This document shows positions 46,057 through 55,823 of a DNA stretch of 64,000 nucleotides, in pieces. The position numbers were made by a program, and so were the translations under genes. Each line of letters starts with the position of its first letter. The stretch's first letter is position 1. The notes under the pieces are model-generated. The model saw nothing but the letters and a program-made list of their open reading frames with translations, had not been told where the DNA came from and did no database searches. Origin of the DNA: Amborella trichopoda (Eukaryota > Streptophyta > Magnoliopsida > Amborellales > Amborellaceae); assembly GCF_000471905.2 (NCBI RefSeq), contig NW_006499973.1, positions 4,203,118 to 4,267,117 on the forward strand, given 5' to 3'.

Positions 46057-48655
46057 TGGTTAGGTGCCTCGATCTCGCCTTCTGGATCTAGGTGATCTGA
46101 CGGCACGTGTCTCGGGTTTCTGGTGAACCTAGGATTTGAGATCGCTCTCTCGAAACTTTGCTTGAGAGCAGGGGTAGGTATACCAATCAATGAGAGAGGA
46201 ATTTTAGGTGGGTTCGGGACTTATTAGGGCTGGCTCACGTGGGCGCCCTCTTAGGTCACAAAGAAAGCCCCCCAGCTGCTTGAGTTGGTTTGGAATCACC
46301 TCCCTTGACTTGTAATCCTCTTTTTTTTTTTCTGCACAACACTTCTATTGTTAATTTGTAAGACAAGTGAGTCGAAGGGACCCACCCTTATCTTAGGGCA
46401 ATGCACATTCACATGAGAAGGCGATGAAGTACAAGGTTCGGTGAAAGATAGAAAAGAGAAGAGAGCTTGATGTAGGGGTGAGACTAGCATGATAACCAGA
46501 AATTACCGACTCGGAGTGGTAGGAAGACGGGAATAGTTCTCAGGACCAGCATGACTACAATACTACTCGAAACTGAGGTCAGTGCGTCAGTGATAGGCTA
46601 GGTCTACCCTTAAGCAAGTGAGAGGATAAAGAGGTGATAGTAAAGTACGAGATGACAAAGAGAGGGGGAAATCCGAACGTCAGTAGGCATCGCGGTGGGC
46701 AATGCAAGGAGACGGCGCATCCCTTATGGACGACACTAGCTCCTGACGAGGCACACGATGATAGTTTCTCCTAGGTCGCACGACGATAATGGTGGGATGC
46801 AGGGAGAACAACGACGAGCATCGGGCATGCGGAGGAGGAATGCAGATGGCGATGGGTGTTGTCAGAGCCTCTAGCGGGCGGCGATAGGTATTGCTGTCTT
46901 CGCTAGACACGCAGTAGAGGAAGACCCCTACAGATGGCAACAAACTTCGCCATCTAGGTTCATTGCCGAGACGTCACAGCTATGTCTGTGGGCGGCGATA
47001 GGCAACGCCGTCTACAGACTTCACTTGAAGAAAGGGACGGATAAAAGAGGAAGGAGACTCGCGCATGGCATTGCCATCGCCAAGCGTGCCCTGTGAGACC
47101 AAGGGAGAGGCATGCACGACTCTGCCACTGTCATGCATGACCCTTGCAAGGAACTCAAACGAAGAAGGAGAAGAGAGGGGAGAAGAGAGAGAAGAATAAA
47201 AAAAAGAGAAGAGAGAGAAGGTTTACTTCAAACCTAGGGGTACCGGTCAAAAGTTTCTCTCACCTCAGTCCCTCTCTCAAGTGTGACACAACAATGGTAA
47301 GATCTTGAGAAAGTGTAGTAAGTGAAAACACTCTCTTGTATGTGTATGCCTCTATCTTTTTTTTTTGTTTTTTACGTACAATGATGGTACGTATATATAG
47401 AAGTGTGCCCCAAACATGGGTGGATGATCAAAAGTAACCCTAATTGCTTGAAATTAAGATTAAATTGAATTAAAAGAAACATAAAATAGGGTACAAAATA
47501 ATAGATTTGTCCCTTCCTAACAAGTTGTAGAATTTTAGAATAGTCTCTGTGTTGCCCTAGGACTTGCGTGATCTTGCATGGCTGATCCGGTCGTTCTGAT
47601 GCCTGGTTGATCGTAAGATGATTGTTTTCTTGTAGGGCTCGGCATGGCGATCAATTTGATACCAACTTCGAGCCATGGATCGTTTTTTTGGTGCACGATC
47701 ATGTGACTTGAAAGTTGAGTAGATCTTGAAACTTTGGATTGGTAGTGTATTCGTTCCTTGATGTTTTTCAGTGTTTTCTTCACAGAATCACACTAAGCAT
47801 GCCACTTTGATCACGGGGCACTAAACATAGCTCGATTTCATGGCCGAATGAAGATTTTGTAACTTTAGAATTTTTGTCAGAATCAAGGGTTCCCGCGACG
47901 GAATTTGTAGTCTGTTCGTCGACTTCGTGTGCAGAATTCGATCTTTAATCATGTACAAGGCTTGGGTTAAAGATGGCCTGAGACTTTACGCCCGCAATGG
48001 AATTGGTCTTACATCGATCGGGTTCATGAACGGGATGATTTAGCCACTCGAGTGAGGCACGACGCTGCTGAATTTCCTGCGCTTTCTTCACAGATTAGCA
48101 GCTTCTCTCAAGCTTTTCTTCGAGCTCGGGTATCGTCACGGGCGTGCCACATATCGAATCACTCGTCTTGACTGAACGAACATGCTCACAAAATTTGAGC
48201 GAGATCCAACTTAGGACAAGTTAGATATAAGCATAGAAAATCACTGGTCGTGACTGTCCCTTCAATGGTATAGTGTTACAGGGTGGCAACACGGGCTTCT
48301 GTTTCACTCTTTTACCTATAACTTCTTCGTGAAATGTCCATTTGAGTTGAAACTTGACCCCTAGGTGTTTTCAACCATGACGGATCCAATGGTGGTAATC
48401 CCACATCAATTTGAGATGTTGAAAATTTAGTTCTAGTTATAGGGGTCCGTTTCAGGGTGCTTGAGGCCGATTCTGCCAGAATTGTTTCTCAGTTTGCACT
48501 ACCTTAGAGATGTCGGAATGTGATGAAACTTGACAGGAGACTCTTGAGAGACCTCACGAAGATCTTGGCCAGTTTCTGAGACTGTCAGAATTTCCACTAC
48601 TTGCTAGGCCTTTATTGAGCAGGGGTCCCATGTTGGTGAAAAATACCTTCCAACA
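46057..48655 (-). repeat. element A 5' LTR
   Basis: 2599 bp, minus strand starting TGTTGGAAGG and ending CCTAACCA. It contains the TATA box at 47400-47391 and the same leader peptide series as the other LTRs (LLPSVGVFLYC, 46860-46943). It carries the segments missing from the 3' LTR at 47760-47830 and 48425-48515. Confidence 0.92.
47391..47400 (-). promoter_or_regulatory. TATA box in element A 5' LTR
   Basis: CTATATATAC on the minus strand, in the middle of the LTR at the U3/R position. The 3' LTR (27490-27500) and element B (54038-54050) have the same box in the same context, upstream of a leader beginning CCCTTAGG/CCCCTAGG. Confidence 0.7.
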
Positions 48656-49404
48656 TCCAACACTAGGGACAACCTTGTTAGGAATGTTATCAAAACCTTC
48701 ACTCCATGTATGTGATTTCGAAAACCTTAATCTTTTTGGTTCAAATCATAACACGACATTAGCATTTGTTCTAACACCTTTCTTGTCGATTTCAAAACTT
48801 TATTGCTCTGAAAAATGATTTTTGAAAACGAAGGAGTCGGGACGGCCTCAATAATGATGACCATATTGCACTTTTTGTCACTCGATCTAACGGGAAATAA
48901 CTATGATAAGTAGAAACTGCCTACCATACCCCTATTCCCCATCAAAGCCAGAAAACAAAAAGGAAAATTTGCAATTTCTAAGGCATCACGAGCCTGAGAC
49001 AACAGTAGGAACACACCTGGGATATGAGGCCATCTATGATCTATTCAGTCGAGATTTCTCTGCCCTTCTGAACTACTGCATTCCATACAAGATGATTTTG
49101 ACTCTGAATCTTTGGAGAAGTCATACATCAACCCTACAATCTACAAACAGATCTATAACATCCGCTTCCCAAGCGATTATTCCAAGAGCAACCAATAAGA
49201 GACACCCCAAAAAAGGGCTAAGTTAACCACCAGTCCCAGGCGAGACCACCAGATATGATAAGCCCCTCTCTCATGAGGCCTTGACTCCGTGGAAGATGAG
49301 TCAAGCTTTTATCATCCACCCAACTGTTTTACTGCAAGAGTCTTTTTCTTTGTTGCTTTGTGTCTCATTGCTTATGCGAGACACAAGCGACAAAGAGGGG
49401 CAAA
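48656..49404 (+). other. 3' part of the older Tat/Ogre-like element split by element A
   Basis: This sequence continues the 24.7-26.2 kb stretch across the element A insertion. A plus-strand open stretch (49289-49404) encodes ALCLIAYARHKRQRGANVDT running into the LTR start, a readout common at Tat/Ogre 3' ends. The stretch 48903-49226 is open but unrecognised. The last 14 bases are a polypurine tract CAAAGAGGGGCAAA. Confidence 0.55.
49391..49404 (+). promoter_or_regulatory. polypurine tract of the older Tat/Ogre-like element
   Basis: CAAAGAGGGGCAAA abuts TGTAGACACC, the canonical Tat/Ogre LTR start. Confidence 0.7.
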
Positions 49405-50205
49405 TGTAGACACCTTGATCTCGACTAGGAACGTTATGGATAGGTTGAATGTCCTAGACAAACCACTCAAATAATATAAACGATTCAACCAACCTGGACC
49501 CCTTCTCCATAAACCTAGCCTCCACCAAACCCTTATTGCTACAGTGGGACCAAAGGCATCAAGGGGCGAAACAAGGCAAGACACACTCAAATCAGCCTAA
49601 CCATGGAGCATTCACAAGGAAAGGCTTTGATGTCACCTCAACAAGCACTAGAGGACTACCAAATACTAAAGTACTTTAGTCATAGCATGAGAGGAAGCCC
49701 AGAAGCTGGCGCCATTCCCATTAGCACGTCATGCCCCGGGCCTCCCTTTTCAAGCTACAACATGATCAAGAAGCCTAGCGGTAGTGTCAATGCCGCCAAC
49801 GCCATTTTCATCAGTGTCAGGTCCCGAGACTTTCACCAGGAGGAAAACAACCTGGTCGATGTGACTGAAGTGACGGGATATGTCAGTATGTACTTACCAA
49901 CGTGGCAGGCCCGTACTGACATGTCAGACGTCAGTACGAAGTGAGGTTGTCGAACTTTCATTGGTTGATAATCAGACAAAGGTACAACCAAGATGGGGGG
50001 ACAAGTGGTATTCGGTGGCAGTCCGAATGCAGCCAGCGCTAGTTGGAATAGCTTCAAGCAGTGATTGGTCCACATAAATGAGATCAAAACCACCAGAACA
50101 TGACACGTATTCTGAACAATGTTTGATGGCAATAAGAATGCCGCCGGTGCCATTGCTAATGGAGCCAGCAAGTAGTAAAAAATCAGCCCATTCAACAATA
50201 ACATG
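49405..50205 (+). mobile_element. LTR fragment of the older Tat/Ogre-like element
   Basis: It begins TGTAGACACCTTGATCTCGA. The right end is not defined; sequence character changes around 50200 to AT-rich DNA with ATATACATCATTCACAA duplicates (50265-50300) that leads into the Harbinger relic. The open frames here (49603-49944, 49833-50204) have no family match. Confidence 0.5.
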
Positions 50206-50775
50206 TAATAACTTCAACACTACTTACATTCACCACTGATGCATCCATATCCCAACTGAAAAAATATACATCATTCACAATTCAAAAATATACATCATTC
50301 ACAAGTCATGCGCACAACATTTGTGTGTTCTCTATCTCTCTAGGATTATAATGGCACACAACATTTGTATGTTATCTGTTAAGACATGTGTGTTGCATGT
50401 CAAGCAACATTCACAATTCAGGCATCCATATATCATATATAAAACTAGCCCATTCAAGAATAACCTATAATAGTTTAAACATACATAATTGAAAATGCAA
50501 ACCCACATTGTGAATGGTTAAGAAAATAGCCAAATTTCAAAGAGCAAACAACCTTTGTATAAATTTTAACAAATAATCAAATGATGACTGTGTTATTTCA
50601 ACATAATAAATGGGCAAAATAACTTCTAGAGACTTAGGTAAGACTCCCACAACTGTGGCGCCATGGCATCTCACAGACTGATGCCATCATCATGATCAAC
50701 ATGGGCTTGATTCAATTGCGAGAAGCCATCGTCTCCGTCAATTACCAGTTCACTCTCAACCCTCCTTCTAAAATA
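50206..50775. other. no gene; left flank of the Harbinger relic
   Basis: AT-rich with tandem near-copies of ATATACATCATTCACAA and of GCACACAACATTTGT. It may hold the terminal region of the Harbinger element, but no terminal inverted repeat or TAA/TTA duplication was recognised. Confidence 0.4.
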
Positions 50776-52004
50776 CAGCTCTCATTTGCTATTGGCTCCT
50801 TGTGTCTTCATGATGTAGTTGTGCAATATTGCACATGCAACAAGTACATCTACCTATATTCGTATAGGATACTGCATTTGATTCTTGAGTACAAGAAATT
50901 TGGCTTTTCAAAGCCCAAATGTCCTCTCCACCACATTTCTAAGCGTCGAATGCCGCTTGTTGAATAACTCTTTGTGATTTTGAGGAGCTCGTGGGCTTGA
51001 AATAAATTCGTTTAGATGGTAACGGATTCTTCGATATGGTCCTATGAAAGCACGCATAGTAGGATAGCCACCATGTACAAGGTAGTACTTTCACGTACCA
51101 TGTTTGTGAATTGAGTTAATTATACAATCAAATATTACATCACCAAATATTGTACAAACCGAAGCAACAAAAAATAATGTATGGCATTACTCACAAGCAC
51201 TGCATGCCTACTACGTCCATTACTAATTGCTTCATATAGAACTTTATAATCTGACATGGATCCTTCCCAACCTGTAAGTACATAATGAAAGTGCATGTCG
51301 AAACCAACCGCAATCATAACATTCTGGCTTAGAAAACCTCTTATGTTTCGAAAACGATTATGCAATCGACTACAAACTCGAGCAGGGATATGAGTACCAT
51401 CAATAGCTCTGACACAATCTTATTAAGACAAACAAATCACCATTATATATTAATTCTCTGTGGATGTGAGAACGACAATGTGGAATACTTAACACACGCA
51501 TACTTTGAAATATGAGTAAAAGCGTAGTGTATCACCAGCAATGTGGGCAGGTGTTTCATTGCTTGGTAGTTGTAGGAACAAGGGTTCCAATTTGAAGATT
51601 GCTTTTAAAACTCTATGAAAGAAGTAACTTATGGTTTGCTCAGAATGTTGAAACCGTTCATGGACCACCCTATTCCGCTGATTGTGTGTGACGGTGCTTA
51701 AAAATATGGCTACTTGTTCATCAACTGCCAAATATCTTGTATCTGTAATGCTTGTCCTCTCCTTTAACAAATTACATAGACCGATAAAAGCACTTTTCTC
51801 CATTCGTAACTTATCAAAGCACTTACATGGGTGCGCTGACAGCAAGTGTTGGACATAATTTGCCCTAGTAAAAATTGAAGTATGAACATGCACCCTCCTC
51901 ATTTGGGTAGTGATATACCAAAAACCAATCCAACACGCTGTATATGCAAAAAATAATACTACCACCAACCGACGCCATCGGGAATCCATAAATTCCACTA
52001 TCAA
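50776..52004 (-). pseudogene. PIF/Harbinger transposase (HARBI1/ALP1-like), broken
   Basis: DDE nuclease of the PIF/Harbinger superfamily, three exons on the minus strand. Exon 1 (52004 to about 51490) begins MIVEFMDSRWRRLV and includes CFDKLRMEKSAFIGLCNLL and THNQRNRVVHERFQHSEQTI. After a short intron, exon 2 (about 51418-51196) has the first catalytic Asp in AIDGTHIPA and the second in GSMSDYKVL. After an intron with GTGAGT donor, exon 3 (about 51090-50776) gives YYLVHGGYPTM, AFIGPYRRIRYHLNEF and the catalytic Glu in VVERTFG. Stops interrupt exon 3 right after TFGL and before VDVLVACAILHNYI. The exact splice junction of intron 1 is uncertain. Confidence 0.9.
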
Positions 52005-52243
52005 ATAGCCCCTGCAGACATAAGAGCTATAATGATCACTAGTATATTACCATGGACCTTCCTAAGTTACACCTATATTTATCTACAGACCTTTAAATCA
52101 ATATCTACCATTCTATTTCATTCATACACTAGAAATCATGGATATAATGCTTTCCAAGGCTGAAAATAGTCCTACAATAACCACACAACAATGAGCGTGA
52201 AAGATTTGCAAAAACAAAACACAAAAAGCAAATCATCATATAA

Positions 52244-52515
52244 ATGAAAGAAGCCATCATCACAACGTATACCATCATACGAATGAAAGAAGTCATCATC
52301 CACAAAGAAAACCATCATAGAAATGAAAGAAGCCATCATCCACAAAGCAAACCATCACAGAAATGAAAGAAACTATCATCCACAAAGCAAACCATCATAT
52401 AAATGAAAGAAGCCATCACCCATAAAGCAAACCATCATAGAAATGAAGGAAGCCATCATCCACAAAGCAAACCATCATAGAAATGAAAGAAGCCATCATC
52501 CATAAAGCAAACATT
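52244..52515 (+). repeat. 40-bp tandem array, about 7 copies
   Basis: Units of ATGAAAGAAGCCATCATCCA then CAAAGCAAACCATCATAGAA repeat with few changes. It sits between the Harbinger transposase and the fragment at 52630-52750, so it is probably inside that transposon. Confidence 0.95.
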
Positions 52516-52619
52516 AAGTAATCTTTGACATTAAATGACATAAACCATCCACATAGAAATGAAAGAAGTAGTCTTTGATGTTAAAATTAGACATAGTCAT
52601 CTTTAATGTTAAAATTAAA

Positions 52620-52750
52620 CATAGTCAATCAGATTTCTATCGAAAGTGTTATCGAAAGTGTTTCATCTCTTCATCAAAGTAAGCCCTTTGCATCTTTGGA
52701 TCCTCCATGTTTAGTAACATCTCCACCTTTGTAGAATCTTGTAAGATCCT
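52620..52750 (-). pseudogene. possible C-terminal piece of a Harbinger Myb/SANT-like ORF
   Basis: The minus strand reads RILQDSTKVEMLLNMEDPKM then QRAYFDEEMKHF and stops. PIF/Harbinger elements carry a second, Myb-like ORF besides the transposase, and this lies just upstream of the transposase on the same strand. The match to that family is an impression, not a motif-level proof. Its 5' part would lie beyond element B, which inserted at 52751. Confidence 0.4.
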
Positions 52751-54037
52751 TGTTGGAAGACATTTTTCATCATCATGGGTTTGCGATGCGGAATAAAAGG
52801 GAGAAGCCGATCAATAAAGCCTAACATACAGTGGAAATTTTGACAGTCTAAGAATGACCCTAGAGCTGGTCAAGACCTTCATAAGGACTCCAAAAAGTCT
52901 CCTGCCAAGTTTCGTAGCATTTGGACATGTCTAAGGCAGTGTAGACTGAGAAATAGTTTCAGTAGAAGTAGCCTCTAGCATCCTAAAATGGACCCTATAA
53001 CTAGAATCATATTTTTGGTGAATCAAATTGTTGTGGAACCATCACCATTAGATCCGACATGGTTGAAAACCTCCATGGGTCAAATCTCAGCTTAAACGGA
53101 CATTCCAAGAATAAGTCATAAGTAAAATATCGAAAAGGAGTAGGCTGCACACTGTTCCCGTTCGGCCACCCTGCAACTAAACTCCATTACAGGGGCAATC
53201 ATGAACAGTGACTTTTGATGCTCATTTCTCACCTGTCTCAAGTCGGATCATGCTCAAATTTGGTGAACAAGTTCTTCTCGTCAAGATGAACATTTTGATA
53301 TGTGGCGCACCCCGCGATGACACTTGAGTGCAGAGAAAAGCGAGAAAGAAGTTGTCGATCCATGAATAAAGTTTCAAGAAAATCAGCAGCGTCACGCCTT
53401 GCTTGAGCGGCCAAATCATGCCCCTCGCGAACCCGATCGACGTGAAACTAGTTCCATCACATGCATAAGGTCCAGGCTACCACTGGTCCAAACTCTGTAT
53501 ATGATGAACGGTCGGATTCCACATACGAAGCCGATGAATTGACTATAAATTTCGGATTTCGGCCAAAACTCCAAAGTTACAAAATCCTCGTCCGAACACA
53601 AAATCGAGGTGCGGTTGTTGCCACATGATCATGATGGCATGCTCAGTGTGATCCAACGAAGAAATCACAGAAAAACATCAAGGAACGAGCACACTATCCA
53701 TCTGAAGTTTTAAGATTCATCAATTTCAAGTCACATGATCGTGGCTTAGAAACACGATCCATGACTCGAAGTTGGTATCAAATCGATCGCCATGCTGAGA
53801 CCTACTAGAAAACAATCATGTTTCAATCAAACAGGTACTAAAACAACCTCGGATCATCCATGAAAGATCACGCATGTTCTAGGGCAGCACAAGGACTATT
53901 TTGAAATTTCATGAATTGTTAAGAAGGGGCAAATTAGTCATTTTATACCCATTTTTATAATTTCTTTTAATTCAGTTAAGTCTTAATATTTAGCAATTAG
54001 TTTTAATTTTGATCAATCCACCCATGTTTGAGCAAAA

Positions 54038-54050
54038 CTATATATATACC
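54038..54050 (+). promoter_or_regulatory. TATA box in element B LTR
   Basis: CTATATATATACC, about 120 bp before the leader ATG at 54172 and at the same place as the TATA boxes of the A LTRs. Confidence 0.7.
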
Positions 54051-54171
54051 ATGTATTACCATTATATGCAGGACCCTTGGCCAAAGAGAATTTTTGCTTA
54101 ATAAAATTTCCATTCCTTCTCATTGTTGGGTCATGTTTGGATAGAGAGAGGAAGGAGAGAGAAACTTTTGG

Positions 54172-54726
54172 ATGGATACCCCTAGGCTCGAGGTAAATAT
54201 TTCTCTCTCTTCTTCTCTTACTTCTTCTCTCTCTACTTCTCTTTCTTCTTCTTCTTCTTCGTCTGAGCTTCTCTCAGAGGCCATGCACGACAGTGGTAGT
54301 GTCGTGCATGCCTCTTTCTTTCTTACCCCCCCTCCTATGGCGTCACAGGTCGTGCATGGTGATGAAAGTGCCATGTGCGAGTTGTTTCCTCTTCCGCATC
54401 ATTCGTCTCTGCCTCTCCGTGAGAAGCACAGGCGACGATGTCTATTGCCGCCCGCAGGGGTCTTCCCTTGTTGCACCCTTATCACAGACGACGATGCCTA
54501 TCTCCACTCACGAAGGGTCGCAGTAATACCTATCACCGTCTGTAAGCTCCTTTCGTGCGCTAGGTGCCTATCACCGTCCGCAAGCTTCATTCGCATGCTC
54601 AGTGCTTATCGTTGTCCGTGCGCTCGGTGCCTATCTCCATCCGCACGCCTCTTTCGTGCACTCGGTGTCCCATCACCGTCTGTAGGTTTCTCTTGTTACC
54701 CGCGCCCTTCGCCTTGTGCCTCATAA
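54172..54726 (+). CDS. LTR-encoded leader reading frame, element B
   Basis: 184 codons from an ATG: MDTPRLEVN, a long Ser-rich run, ELLSEAMHDSGSVVHASFF, LLPPAGVFPCCTLI and repeated CARCLSPSA motifs. It is the only uninterrupted copy of a peptide series also seen, broken, in both A LTRs. Composition is low-complexity (Ser, Cys, Pro, Leu). No known domain, signal peptide or membrane segment that I trust. It may be a real leader peptide in the R-U5 region or an accident of CT-rich repeats; the shared order across three copies may only reflect shared DNA. Confidence 0.35.
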   Translation: MDTPRLEVNISLSSSLTSSLSTSLSSSSSSSELLSEAMHDSGSVVHASFFLTPPPMASQVVHGDESAMCELFPLPHHSSLPLREKHRRRCLLPPAGVFPCCTLITDDDAYLHSRRVAVIPITVCKLLSCARCLSPSASFIRMLSAYRCPCARCLSPSARLFRALGVPSPSVGFSCYPRPSPCAS

Positions 54727-55678
54727 GGAACTATTGCCATGCGATTCACAATGGCTATCACCGCGCGCTTCACAAAAGGCTATCGCCACCCGTGAGGGGT
54801 GTGCTGCGTTCTCGTGTTGCTAACGAAGATGCTTCGTGCCGTCTCTAGTTCACTGCTCACCCTCTGACCATGAGCAACAATGTCCAACGCTATCCAAGGG
54901 TTGCGACATTGTTACTCTATGGTTGCGGGTGGCAACGTCTAGTGTCATCGGGACCCCATCTCTTCGCCGTCTCGCGCTTTCTCTTTGTTCTATTCTCTTC
55001 TCAATTGGCCGGGGGTAGACTCGGTCTGGTATTGCTATAGCAGTCTGGATGTCCATGCTGGTCCTGAGTACCATGCCCATCTTGCTGCCACACCAGATTG
55101 GGATAGGCATATCGACCTTGGTTTCGAGTAGTATTGCCGTCGTGCTGGTCTTGAGTACCATGCTCGTCTTTCTACCACTCCGAGTCGGTTCCTGGTCCGG
55201 CTATCATGCTAGTCTCGTCACTTCATCAAGTTCTCTTCTCTTTTCGACCTTTATTTGAACCTTCCACTTCATCACCCTATCTTGTCATATTCTTTTCCAT
55301 ATGAATGTGCATTACCCTAAGACAAGGGTGGGTCCTTCGGTCGACTTGTCTCGTAAATTAACCGTGGAAGTGTTGTGCAGAAAACAAGGAGATTGCAGGT
55401 CAAGGGAAGCGATTCCGAACCAACTGAAACAGCTAGGAGGCTTTCCGTCGTGATCTAAGAGGGCGCCCACACGAGTCAGCTCGAGTAAGTCACGGACCCA
55501 GGTGAGGTTAGTCCCCATCTCACATCCAAAATTCCTCTCTCATTAGTTGGACACCTACCCTTGTTCTTGAACAAGGTTCCAGAGAGAGCGGTCTCAGGTC
55601 CCAGGGCTTCCAAACCTGAGACACGTGTCACCCGATCACCTAGATTTAGGGAGGCGAGATCGAGGTACCTAACTAGCT

Positions 55679-55697
55679 TGGCGACTCCACTGGGGAC
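55679..55697 (+). promoter_or_regulatory. primer binding site of element B
   Basis: TGGCGACTCCACTGGGGAC starts three bases (GCT) after the LTR. It is the better-preserved form of the site at 46036-46053 and fits the tRNA-Arg type used by Tat/Ogre elements. Confidence 0.8.
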
Positions 55698-55823
55698 TTA
55701 TTACCCCTTCATCAGTTCCCTTTTGTTTGATCAGTATCACCTTTTTCTTTTTGCACTACTTTCTATGGCACTTGGGTTATTCAACCTGTTCATCCGAATT
55801 GAGATTTTCTCCTCCTCACACTC

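Larger units (their letters stand above)
26222..48655 (-). mobile_element. element A: complete 22.4-kb LTR retrotransposon without polymerase
   Basis: Two same-orientation LTRs (26222-28625 and 46057-48655) are flanked by a perfect 5-bp duplication TCCAA (26217-26221 and 48656-48660). The sense strand is minus: PBS at 46053-46036, then gag and protease down to 40197, then an antisense PMD gene, then repeat arrays, then the 3' LTR. No RT, RNase H or integrase motif was found between protease and 3' LTR, although there is ample room. Size, Arg-type PBS, DGGS protease, CX2HX4HX4C gag motifs and repeat-rich 3' part point to the Ty3/Gypsy Tat/Ogre lineage (inference). LTRs have diverged, with indels of about 24, 60 and 95 bp, so the insertion is old. 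Confidence 0.93.
52751..55675 (+). repeat. element B 5' LTR
   Basis: 2925 bp, TGTTGGAAGA...CCTAACTA. It aligns in order with the reverse complement of 46057-48655, including the GATCGACGTGAAACTAGTTCC block (53435-53455), the TATA box, the leader frame and the terminal GAGGCGAGATCGAGGTACC. Confidence 0.9.

Noticed and set aside
52244..52515. CRISPR-like regularly spaced repeats
   Set aside because: Contiguous 40-bp tandem units with no distinct spacers, in a plant transposon setting.
46057..55675. Treating the two LTRs at 46.1-48.7 and 52.8-55.7 kb as one element's pair
   Set aside because: They are in opposite orientation and each is followed outward by its own PBS and gag; they belong to two elements lying head to head.
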